From assembly GCA_017652545.1 (NCBI GenBank), contig JAGCAV010000543.1, positions 1 to 14,026 of the forward strand: 14,026 nt of DNA. Direction: 5' to 3'. Shown here one piece after another: positions 6,280 to 12,849 of the stretch. Source of the stretch: Lachnospiraceae bacterium. GTDB lineage: Bacteria > Bacillota_A > Clostridia > Lachnospirales > Lachnospiraceae. The notes below the pieces were generated by a model. It was not told the origin of the DNA and did no database searches. It saw nothing but the letters and a program-made list of their open reading frames with translations. The translations under genes were made by a program, and so were the position numbers. Numbering within the stretch: position 1 is the stretch's first letter; each line of letters begins with the position of its first letter.

Positions 6280-7536
6280 TTACTTTGCTCCAAATGTTGC
6301 CGCAGCGTGACGCAGCGCCTTAACGACCGGCAGTTCCTCCCCGGTCAGGAAACGGATCAGCGCTCCGCCACCGGTGCACACATATCCGAGTTTGTCAGTC
6401 ACCTTATACTTCTTCGCAGCCGTGACGGAATCTCCGCCGCCCACCACTGTGTAGGCCGCTGTCTCGCCCAGCGCCTCAAAGATCGCCTTCGTGCCGGCTT
6501 CCGTTAAGGCTTCCTCAAAGATGCCCATCGGTCCGTTCACAAATACCGTCTTTGCTGCGGCGATCTCTGCGCAGTAGCTTTTGATCGTCTCAGAGCCGAT
6601 ATCCACAGCCGTAAAATCATCCGGGACATCATCCAGCGCATATTCCACCCGCTGTCCGTTCAGCGTGCCGGCCACATCCACCGGAAGGGCGATCCTGTCC
6701 GGATAAGCCTCATAGAGCGCTTTCGCCTTTGGAATATATTCCTCGTAATTCTTCGCGTAGATGAAATCCACGCTGCCCTTGCCGATCTTCTTCCCGACAG
6801 CATGCAGCAGGATATTTCCGGCCAGACCGCCGGTGAGCACCCTGTCAGCGCTTCCGCTCTTCAGGACGGTTTCCATCATAATGAAGGCATCGCTGATCTT
6901 GGATCCGCCCAGGACGAACACGCAGGGTTTTTCCGGCGCTTCCATCAGTTCCGAGATCACACAGTATTCCTTCTCAAACAGCCGCCCCATGGCGGAGGGA
7001 AGCACCTGCTCAAAACCGCAGAGCGTCGGCTGATCCCTGTGGGCAGCGGCAAAAGCGTCGCACACATACAGATCGCCCAGCGGCGCCAGCTTCGTGACTA
7101 CCTGGGTCTTCGCCTGCTCCTCATGGGTCAGTTTCAGCTTCAGTTCAAACAGCGTCTGTTCCTCGGAGCAGAAGCGTACGTTATCCAGAAGAATGATATC
7201 TCCGTCTTTCATCTGAGCGATCGCTTCGCGGGCTGTCGGACCGCAGACATCCTCCACCCACTTTACTTCTTTGCCAAGCAGGCCGGAAAGGACCTTCGCG
7301 TGAGGCCTGGTACAGTAGAAATTCTGATATTCGATATCGCTTCCCTGATGCGCCATCACCACAACTTTTGCGCCGGCATCTGACAGTTCCTTCAACGTCG
7401 GTGCGAACGCTTCGATCCGCTGTGTGCTCTTAAGGGAATCGTTCGCTTTATCTACCGGCTGGTTCAGGTCCGCCCTGCAAAGCACTGTTTTTCCCTTCAG
7501 TTCAAATTCGTCAATCGTGTTGATTCCAAAACGCAT
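6280..7536 (-). CDS. Phosphoglycerate kinase homologue, archaeal-like, with altered substrate site
   Basis: A 418-residue protein with the whole PGK fold: N-terminal substrate domain (1-190) and C-terminal nucleotide domain (about 200-400). Conserved: R21, D23, N25 ('RADLNQP'), R40, H63, R121 ('DNVRF'), R167 ('AAAHRDQP'), K213 ('GGSK'), 'NGPMGIFE' (334-341) and 'GGGDS' (366-370). 'DAFAAAHR', 'VLPSAMGR' and 'TGGLAGN' resemble archaeal PGKs. One key position differs: the usual 'H-L/Q-G-R-P' reads 'HQGSD' (63-67), so the arginine that contacts the phosphate of 3-phosphoglycerate is S66, and the 'HR-A/S-H' region reads 'HRDQ'. PGK normally makes ATP from 1,3-bisphosphoglycerate. Here I infer it may use an acyl phosphate with a carboxylate tail (D-malyl phosphate). 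AGGAG precedes the ATG at 7 bases. An ordinary PGK remains possible. Confidence 0.88.
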   Translation of the reverse strand: MRFGINTIDEFELKGKTVLCRADLNQPVDKANDSLKSTQRIEAFAPTLKELSDAGAKVVVMAHQGSDIEYQNFYCTRPHAKVLSGLLGKEVKWVEDVCGPTAREAIAQMKDGDIILLDNVRFCSEEQTLFELKLKLTHEEQAKTQVVTKLAPLGDLYVCDAFAAAHRDQPTLCGFEQVLPSAMGRLFEKEYCVISELMEAPEKPCVFVLGGSKISDAFIMMETVLKSGSADRVLTGGLAGNILLHAVGKKIGKGSVDFIYAKNYEEYIPKAKALYEAYPDRIALPVDVAGTLNGQRVEYALDDVPDDFTAVDIGSETIKSYCAEIAAAKTVFVNGPMGIFEEALTEAGTKAIFEALGETAAYTVVGGGDSVTAAKKYKVTDKLGYVCTGGGALIRFLTGEELPVVKALRHAAATFGAK

Positions 7537-7567
7537 GTCTTATCTCCTCTGCCATGAAACAGCATAT

Positions 7568-7596
7568 TCCGGCCTGCGCGCCGTGCGCAGGTCGGA
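7568..7596. other. Stable 12-bp stem-loop between the GAPDH and PGK homologues
   Basis: TCCGGCCTGCGC and GCGCAGGTCGGA pair over 12 positions with one G-T pair around a 5-base loop. It lies in the 91-base gap between the two genes. No T-run follows on the minus strand, so it is not a standard terminator. It could act as an mRNA processing or stability element that sets different levels of the two enzymes. Confidence 0.55.
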
Positions 7597-7627
7597 ACTG
7601 TCTGTCAGGTGTACGGCTGTTTCGCCA

Positions 7628-8686
7628 TTATTTTTTGAACTTGCCGATACCCAGATACTTGTTGGTTTCAGCGGTGCCTTCTTCACGGGTCAGCTGCATC
7701 TTCATGGCTGCGCGGATGGCGTCCATGGTCTCCGGAATGGTCACGCTCTCCTGCGGGATGTTGATGGCATACATGATGTCGTTGCCGGACTCGACAATGG
7801 AATCCTCCCAGAGGCCGATCTCATACATGTCGCCGCGGCGGTTGCCCAGATCCCTTGCATACTTGAACAGGGAAGCATTGCCCTTGAAGCCTTCGTCGAT
7901 GTTGACGACGCGGATACGCGGATGCTTCTGGAATGCAGCCAGAGCCTCTTCTCTCGTGATCTTCTTTCCGTCCTTGCCGGAGGCGACGACCGTGATGATA
8001 TGGCCGTGGGTCACCGGTGTATGGACCAGGATACCGGTGGCATGCACGTGCGGCATGATGGTCATCAGGTCGACCGCCTGATGGGACGGAGCCTTGTCCA
8101 TCTGCAGCGCGTTGGTCAGTCCGCGATGATAGTCGCCGGGATCCGCAACGCGGCGGATGATCGTGATCGCGACCTTCTCTACGCCGACAGCACGGTCAAG
8201 GCAGTCAACCGTACGGATCAGGCCGGTGGTGTTGCAGGAGGTAAGCTTCAGGTAATCCTGCCCGACACCCTTCTCGAAGTTCGCATAGCCATGGAAGAAA
8301 ACATCCGCAACAGAGTTCTTCTCGCCGCCCTGGAAGATCGCCTTCACGCCGTACTTCTCATAATAGTTTTCCTTATTCTTTGCGCCTACGCCGCCGGGAG
8401 CGGAGTCAAGCATGATATCAACCTTCTGGCACAGGTCAGCGAAAGTGCCTGCCACCGGGATATCCTTTGCCGCAAACGCAGCTTCATCCGCACCGTCAAC
8501 CAGGTAGAGGTTGTACTTCACGCCGTTCGCGCCGATCATGTCTCTCTCACGAAGTGCCTGCAGTGACAGAGTGGGGGCCAGGTCAGCAATACCGACCAGT
8601 TCCATGTCTCCCTGCTGGGCAACGCCGTCTGCCAGACGCTGTCCGATCGTACCGTAACCTGCTACACCAACTTTAATCTTTGCCAT
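7628..8686 (-). CDS. Type II (archaeal-type) glyceraldehyde-3-phosphate dehydrogenase homologue
   Basis: A 352-residue protein of the archaeal-type (type II) GAPDH family, unlike the type I enzyme used by most bacteria. Visible: Rossmann start 'KVGVAGYGTIGQRLADGVA' (5-23), 'GGEK' (120-123), catalytic C151 in 'TSCNTTGLIRT', and 'IIRRVADP' (176-183). At the end of the second strand 'GIADLAP' has D35 where methanogen enzymes carry basic residues, which favours NAD+ over NADP+. The family's 'RRGADP' reads 'RRVADP' and 'SHHGPD' reads 'SHQAVD' (201-206), so residues around the catalytic histidine region have changed. The family oxidises glyceraldehyde 3-phosphate with phosphate to an acyl phosphate. 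I infer D-malate semialdehyde as the substrate here. AAGGAG lies 7 bases before the ATG. The PGK homologue follows, so the acyl phosphate can be handed on. Confidence 0.9.
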   Translation of the reverse strand: MAKIKVGVAGYGTIGQRLADGVAQQGDMELVGIADLAPTLSLQALRERDMIGANGVKYNLYLVDGADEAAFAAKDIPVAGTFADLCQKVDIMLDSAPGGVGAKNKENYYEKYGVKAIFQGGEKNSVADVFFHGYANFEKGVGQDYLKLTSCNTTGLIRTVDCLDRAVGVEKVAITIIRRVADPGDYHRGLTNALQMDKAPSHQAVDLMTIMPHVHATGILVHTPVTHGHIITVVASGKDGKKITREEALAAFQKHPRIRVVNIDEGFKGNASLFKYARDLGNRRGDMYEIGLWEDSIVESGNDIMYAINIPQESVTIPETMDAIRAAMKMQLTREEGTAETNKYLGIGKFKK

Positions 8687-8782
8687 TTTTTCGCTCCTTT
8701 CCTGTTTAGAAAATAAGTGACTGATACTGAATTGATATGATTTCTGTATAAATAATAATGTGCTTACCCCGGTCAGATCTCT

Positions 8783-9682
8783 TTATAATCCTGTCTTTTC
8801 CGCGATGTACTTTCTCGCCCTGATGGCATACTCGAGCGGATTGGCCTTCGCCGGATCCTGCTCTGCTTCAACCAGCATGTAACCTTCGTAGTCAGCTTCC
8901 TCCAGTGTTTTGAAGATCGGCTCAAAATCGATGCAGCCGTCACCGGGGATCGTGAAGGCACCGGCTCTGACGCCGTCCAGGAAGCTCATGTTTTCCTTTG
9001 TGACCTTCTCCACGATTTCCGGACGGATGTCCTTCAGATGAACGTGTTTGATCCTGTCAATGTACTTTTTGACCATGGCGACGGGGTCTTCCCCGGAGTA
9101 GGCAAAGTGACCCGAATCATAGAGAAGAGAAACATACTCCGGATCCGTTCCGTCCATCAGACGCTGTGTCTCCGCATCGGTCTGCACCACGGTACCCATA
9201 TGGTGATGGAAGGTCAGGCTGATGCCGTACTCCTCCTTCGCGATCTTTCCGAGCCTGTTCAGGCCGTCGCAAAGCAGTTTCCATTCGTCATCATTCATCA
9301 CATACTTGTGTCCGAAGATCGGTGTGTCCAGCTTGCCCTGCACACTGTGGCTCTGCTCCGAGAAGCCAATGATCTTTGATCCCATGGCCTTCAGGAAAGC
9401 CAGCTGCTCCCGGGCGGCCTTCTCCACTTCCTCGAAGGGCTGTGAGATCAGGAAGGATGAGAACCACTGGTTGCAGATCTCAATCCCGCGCAGATCCAGG
9501 GCCTTTTTCAGCACTTCGGGATCCTTCGGATATTTGTTGCCGACCTCAGACCCGGTAAATCCTGCCAGCGCCATCTCCGATACGCACTGCTCAAAGGTAT
9601 TCTCCGCGCCAAGATCCGGCATGTCATCGTTTGTCCACGCGATGGGCGCGATGCCCAGCTTTACCTTTTCTTTGTTAAGCAT
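8783..9682 (-). CDS. iolE: IolE, 2-keto-myo-inositol (inosose) dehydratase
   Basis: A 299-residue TIM-barrel lyase that removes water from 2-keto-myo-inositol to give the diketone used by IolD. It matches IolE end to end: 'KLGIAPIAWTNDDMPDLG' at the N terminus, 'TFHHHMGTVVQTDAET' (157-172), 'LLYDSGHFAYSGEDP' (186-200), 'RIKHVHLKDIRPE' (210-222), 'IPGDGCIDF' (245-253) and 'VEAEQDPAKANPLEYA' (271-286). D189, a histidine of 'HVHLKD' and a glutamate of 'VEAE' are likely metal ligands. Length is typical (about 297-300). GGAG lies 8 bases before the ATG. It is third in the iolD-iolB-iolE run, 113 bases after iolB. The call separates it clearly from the other TIM-barrel protein at the left end of the locus, which lacks these motifs. 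Confidence 0.95.
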   Translation of the reverse strand: MLNKEKVKLGIAPIAWTNDDMPDLGAENTFEQCVSEMALAGFTGSEVGNKYPKDPEVLKKALDLRGIEICNQWFSSFLISQPFEEVEKAAREQLAFLKAMGSKIIGFSEQSHSVQGKLDTPIFGHKYVMNDDEWKLLCDGLNRLGKIAKEEYGISLTFHHHMGTVVQTDAETQRLMDGTDPEYVSLLYDSGHFAYSGEDPVAMVKKYIDRIKHVHLKDIRPEIVEKVTKENMSFLDGVRAGAFTIPGDGCIDFEPIFKTLEEADYEGYMLVEAEQDPAKANPLEYAIRARKYIAEKTGL

Positions 9683-9699
9683 GCTCTTTTCTCCGTTCT

Positions 9700-9785
9700 C
9701 TAATATAATTTTTTTATTTTGTTGTTCTGTTTCCGGACTTCAGAATGTTCTCTTCACTTTACGTTCTTTTCACTTCACTCTTTTG
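9700..9785 (-). repeat. iolB-iolE gap with imperfect tandem repeat AAGTGAAAAGAAC/AAGTGAAGAGAAC
   Basis: On the minus strand two 13-base units, AAGTGAAAAGAAC and AAGTGAAGAGAAC, follow each other with three bases between (about 9747-9775), after a further AAGAGTGAAG. The units belong to the same GAGTGAAGAGT family seen at 4950-5020. An A/T-rich stretch (about 9702-9720) lies nearer to iolE. I see no convincing hairpin or promoter in this 113-base gap. Confidence 0.4.
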
Positions 9786-9795
9786 ATCTGCCCGG

Positions 9796-10593
9796 TCACG
9801 CCTTGATGTCCGCCTCATGCAGCCATACATAGCGCTCGTCTTCACACCGGTCCGTCTGCAGCCAGGGGTTTCCCTCAAGATGGCGGATCATCCACACGGT
9901 GTACATCTGGTAACCGGGTGCCACAGCCTGGGGATGAAGCGCTCCGCCCGGGATCGCGGAGAAACTTCCGTCCGTGCTCTTGAATACTTCATCGCCGACA
10001 AAACTTGCGCCAAATCCTTCCGGATGATCAAATTTAAAGTAATATGTCTCCGGCTGCGGATGCCTGTGGGGAAGATAGCCCGACCAGTTCCCCGGATCAT
10101 TGAGTACTTCGCCCAGCACCATATTGGAGACCGGGTTGATGTCATGATCAAAGATCGTATTCACGCGGCGCTTGGCCACATTTCCGAACTTGCCCTTGCA
10201 GGAGTATTTCCAGGGAGCATCCTCCGGCGCGTACAGCTTCGACGGGAAAGCCGCCTCGTTCTTCGTACGCTGGACAAGGATTTCGCTGTCCTCCTGCGCA
10301 GTTACCTTCACAGCTGTGTTCTGTGCCACATGGATCGCCCAGGGTCCCTCTGTGAAAACGCCTTCCCTGGAGACTGTCTTTTCCTGTCCCTCCCATGCAA
10401 AGGTCAGAACACCTGACATCAGCAGCACGGCGGTCTCCTCACCTGCGAAGCAGAATTCCCGGGACTCGCCTGCCTTCATGCGGTACACGCGGATATCCAT
10501 CAGCATGTCGCGGTACTCGTTGTCGTAGGTGGTCAGCACCTGTTCGCCGTTCTCATCGAATTCGGGATAGCCAAACAACTTCTTTTCCATCAT
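9796..10593 (-). CDS. iolB: IolB, 5-deoxy-glucuronate isomerase
   Basis: A 265-residue two-cupin protein that isomerises 5-deoxy-D-glucuronate to 2-deoxy-5-keto-D-gluconate. The second cupin holds the metal site: H176 and H178 in 'YLPHRHPQPETYYFKF', E182, and H220 in 'IPGGALHPQAVAPGYQMY'. These agree with IolB's 'PHKH...E..YY' and 'GYHPV.AAPGY' signatures. Length is close to the usual 270. It lies 29 bases after iolD, and AGGAGG precedes the first ATG (10593) by 8 bases; the second ATG immediately after is less well spaced. Its product is the last shared intermediate before the classical route needs the kinase IolC and aldolase IolJ, neither of which is found in this window. Confidence 0.93.
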   Translation of the reverse strand: MMEKKLFGYPEFDENGEQVLTTYDNEYRDMLMDIRVYRMKAGESREFCFAGEETAVLLMSGVLTFAWEGQEKTVSREGVFTEGPWAIHVAQNTAVKVTAQEDSEILVQRTKNEAAFPSKLYAPEDAPWKYSCKGKFGNVAKRRVNTIFDHDINPVSNMVLGEVLNDPGNWSGYLPHRHPQPETYYFKFDHPEGFGASFVGDEVFKSTDGSFSAIPGGALHPQAVAPGYQMYTVWMIRHLEGNPWLQTDRCEDERYVWLHEADIKA

Positions 10594-10622
10594 ATCGACT
10601 TCCTCCTGATTAACACCAATGA

Positions 10623-12554
10623 TCAGTATTTTCTTGCCTCAGCTCTGTATTTCAGGACTTCATCCGCTGCTTCCCTGACGCTCTCGCTTGTGGACTCCAT
10701 GGCCATACCCACATTCCACCAGGCGTCGTAGCCGTCTGTCATGGTCTTCGGAACGATCTTCAGATCGAACAGGCAGGGCAGTGTCTGCTTTCTCGAGTCA
10801 AGGATGGCATCCTTCAGTTCCTGTGCGCTGCGGCAGGCATAGGTCTTCATGCCGTAGGCTTCGCCGATCTTTGTATAATCCATCGGGATCAGGTTTCCGG
10901 TGGGCTTCATGCCGTCCGTATAGCGGAACTCAGTTGCCAGGGAACCGATGCCGTGGGTCATCTCCAGGTTGTTGATGCAGCCGAAACCACAGTTGTCGAA
11001 CACCAGGATGTTGGTCTTGACGCGCTCCTGCATGATGGTTCCGAGTTCGGAGTTGAGCATCTGGAAACCGGCATCGCCAACGACTGTATACTCTTCCACA
11101 TCAGGCTCTGCCATCTTGACACCCATGGATGCGCCGATCTCATAGCCCATGCAGGAATAGCCGTACTCGACATGATAACCGCCGCGCTTATTGGTCTTCC
11201 ATACACGCTGCAGATCGCTGGGCAGGGAACCGCCGGCTGTCACGATGATGTCATTCTCGCCGATATTGGCCCGGATCGTGGCAAGGGCTGCGGTCTGGGT
11301 CAGGGAAGTCCCGTACATCTTATAGAATTCCGGGATTGTCCTGGGATCACGCGCGGAGATCATGGGTTCAAAATCCTCGCCTGTGCAGGCAATGGCACCG
11401 ATCCGCTCAAGTTCCTCATCCCATTCCTTCCTGGCATCAGCGATCTCATTGGTATATGAAGATCTGTAACCGCGTTTCTCAAGCTCCTGCGTGAGCGCCT
11501 CGAGCGTCGCCTTCGCGTCGCCGACAGCCTTTACGGCATCATATTTATAGGCATGGTAGCGGTTATTGTTGATGGTCACGAATTTCACATCCGGGTTGCG
11601 GAACAGCCACTTGGAGCTGGTGGTAAAGTCGGTGAGCCTGGTGCCCACGGCGATCACGCAGTCAGCCTCCGGGGCCAGCTTGTTCGAAGCGGAAGTACCG
11701 GTCACGCCGATGCCGCCCAGACAATACGGGCTGTCGGATCTGCAGGCGCTCTTTCCGCCCTGGCTTTCACCGAACGGGATGTTGAACTGTTCGCAGAACT
11801 GTTCCATGGTTTCGCCTGCCAGAGAATATCTCACACCGCCGCCCACGATCACGATGGGCTTTTTGCTGGCCGCGATCACATCCGCGATATCCCCGATCTC
11901 CTCCGCCGGAGCAACCGGTCTGGTGATCCTGTGGACTCTTTTTTTGAAGAAATATTCCGGATAATCGAATGCCTCTCCTTCCACATCCTGCGGCAGGGCG
12001 ATGCACACCGCGCCGGTCTCCGACGGATCCGTCAGCACGCGCATGGCATTGATCAGCGCCGTCATCAGCTGTTCCGGCCTGACAACGCGGTCCCAGTACT
12101 TTACGACGGGTTTGAAAGCGTCGTTCGTTGTCGTCGCCAGGGAAGTGCTCTGCTCCAGCTGCTGCAGCACGGGATCCGGCTGCCTGGATGCATATGTATC
12201 AGACGGGAACACCAGCAGCGGGATGTTATTGACCGTTGCTGTTGCACAGGCGACGACCATGTTGGCTGCGCCGGGTCCGATGGATGATGCACAGGGAATG
12301 ATCTTTTTTCTGTCGTTCTGCTTCGCGTAGGCAATGGCGCAATGGCACATGCCCTGCTCGTTGCGGCCCTGCATGACCTTGATGCTGCCGTTATCCGAGT
12401 CAAGCGCTTCACCCAGGCCGACTGCGATGCCGTGTCCGAACAGGGTGAAGAAAGCCTCTACAAACTTTGTCTCCTCCCCGTCCATCGCCACATACTGCTG
12501 GTCCAGGAATTTGACGATCGCCTGCGCTGTTGTCAGTCTGATTGTTTTTTCCAT
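10623..12554 (-). CDS. iolD: IolD, 3D-(3,5/4)-trihydroxycyclohexane-1,2-dione hydrolase
   Basis: A 643-residue thiamine diphosphate enzyme of the acetolactate synthase superfamily that opens the diketo ring made by IolE to give 5-deoxy-D-glucuronate. Catalytic E66 lies in 'QGRNEQGMCHCAIAYAKQ'. The central domain contains 'IVGGGVRYSLAG' (236-247). The C-terminal PP domain has the cofactor motif 'GDAGFQMLNSELGT' (493-506) ending at 'DNCGFGCINN' (520-529). 'GQFPSD'-like 'AGGSLPSDLQRVW' and 'EYGYSCMGYEI' are characteristic of IolD rather than acetolactate synthase. Length equals the family's (about 637-645). It is the first structural gene after the predicted promoter; AAGGAG lies 10 bases before the ATG. 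Acetolactate synthase is the only rival and is unlikely given iolB and iolE next to it. Confidence 0.95.
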   Translation of the reverse strand: MEKTIRLTTAQAIVKFLDQQYVAMDGEETKFVEAFFTLFGHGIAVGLGEALDSDNGSIKVMQGRNEQGMCHCAIAYAKQNDRKKIIPCASSIGPGAANMVVACATATVNNIPLLVFPSDTYASRQPDPVLQQLEQSTSLATTTNDAFKPVVKYWDRVVRPEQLMTALINAMRVLTDPSETGAVCIALPQDVEGEAFDYPEYFFKKRVHRITRPVAPAEEIGDIADVIAASKKPIVIVGGGVRYSLAGETMEQFCEQFNIPFGESQGGKSACRSDSPYCLGGIGVTGTSASNKLAPEADCVIAVGTRLTDFTTSSKWLFRNPDVKFVTINNNRYHAYKYDAVKAVGDAKATLEALTQELEKRGYRSSYTNEIADARKEWDEELERIGAIACTGEDFEPMISARDPRTIPEFYKMYGTSLTQTAALATIRANIGENDIIVTAGGSLPSDLQRVWKTNKRGGYHVEYGYSCMGYEIGASMGVKMAEPDVEEYTVVGDAGFQMLNSELGTIMQERVKTNILVFDNCGFGCINNLEMTHGIGSLATEFRYTDGMKPTGNLIPMDYTKIGEAYGMKTYACRSAQELKDAILDSRKQTLPCLFDLKIVPKTMTDGYDAWWNVGMAMESTSESVREAADEVLKYRAEARKY

Positions 12555-12595
12555 TTTGCTTGGGCTCCTTTTCTGTTATTGAAGAAGTTGAATGT

Positions 12596-12619
12596 AACTG
12601 TTTGATGCAACTGTTTGAT
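12596..12619 (-). repeat. 11-bp tandem direct repeat in the iolD leader
   Basis: AACTGTTTGAT occurs twice (12596-12606 and 12609-12619) with GC between, in the untranslated leader between the predicted start of transcription and iolD. CTGTTTG also occurs in the palindrome at 12773-12784. It may be a regulator half-site pair or a leader RNA feature; function unknown. Confidence 0.6.
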
Positions 12620-12644
12620 TAAGTATGTGCAAATTGTGTGCTTT

Positions 12645-12657
12645 TGTGTTCATTTAT
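12645..12657. promoter_or_regulatory. Candidate regulator half-site TGTGTTCATTTAT just downstream of the iol promoter
   Basis: TGTGTTCATTTAT here is repeated exactly at 14006-14018 upstream of the regulator gene. Its first 11 bases differ by one base from the right arm of the 23-bp palindrome at 12735-12757. It starts about 10 bases after the predicted transcription start, a place where a bound LacI-type protein would block transcription. Confidence 0.5.
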
Positions 12658-12667
12658 GTCCGAACCT

Positions 12668-12703
12668 TGTGTCCATCATAACACACTATCCGTCCGATTG
12701 CAA
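12668..12703 (-). promoter_or_regulatory. Predicted sigma-A promoter of the iolD operon
   Basis: Reading the minus strand, TTGCAA (-35, 12703-12698) is separated by exactly 17 bases from TATGAT (-10, 12680-12675). The -10 box matches the consensus at 5 of 6 positions, the -35 at 4 of 6. Transcription would start near 12668, giving a leader of about 114 bases before iolD. It is the best promoter I see in the window and stands between the two candidate operators. Confidence 0.65.
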
Positions 12704-12734
12704 TAAAATATTTAAGAATTCCGCATTTTATCGT

Positions 12735-12757
12735 AAATGTGCGCAATGCGTTCATTT
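12735..12757. promoter_or_regulatory. 23-bp palindrome, candidate operator for the LacI-family regulator
   Basis: The arms AAATGTGCGCA and TGCGTTCATTT flank a single central A. They are inverted copies at 9 of 11 positions (pattern AAATG-nn-CGCA). It lies about 30 bases upstream of the -35 box. LacI-family dimers bind palindromes of about 16-22 bp, so this is a natural operator candidate. The right arm recurs as TGTGTTCATTT at 12645, 102 bases away (close to a whole number of helical turns, which would suit looping), and again upstream of the regulator gene. Confidence 0.55.
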
Positions 12758-12760
12758 TAG

Positions 12761-12849
12761 ATTTGCACACATAAACAGCTGTTTGTCTCATCTGTATCCA
12801 ATCAGACAGGCAAATGACAGAAAAGACAGGATTTTCACCTGCCTGTTCA
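12761..12849. other. Left-over intergenic DNA after the regulator gene: palindrome and weak stem-loop
   Basis: ATTTGCACA (12761-12769) is the inverted copy of TGTGCAAAT (12626-12634). AAACAGCTGTTT (12773-12784) is a perfect 12-bp palindrome. ACAGGCA (12806-12812) and TGCCTGT (12840-12846) can pair around a loop of 27 bases containing two further GACAG units. This last structure is the only candidate terminator for the regulator gene, and it lacks a T-run, so read-through into the iol genes is possible. Confidence 0.4.

Noticed and set aside
7424..8566. A 380-codon open frame on the + strand opposite the PGK start and GAPDH gene
   Set aside because: It lies antisense to a clearly recognised enzyme, shows no family features and has no ribosome site; it follows from codon bias in the true gene. 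The same holds for the + strand frames at 4985-5851, 11553-12287 and 13133-13804.
8687..8782. A separate promoter in the iolE-GAPDH gap
   Set aside because: The 96-base gap is A/T-rich and has several TATA-like stretches, but none has a -35 box at proper spacing, so I did not call one.
10623..12554. Acetolactate synthase large subunit
   Set aside because: The fold is shared, but the length of 643 residues, the IolD-type motifs and the adjoining iolB and iolE identify IolD.
12806..12846. Rho-independent terminator after the regulator gene
   Set aside because: The 7-bp arms enclose a long loop and no T-run follows on the minus strand, so I list it only as a weak stem-loop.
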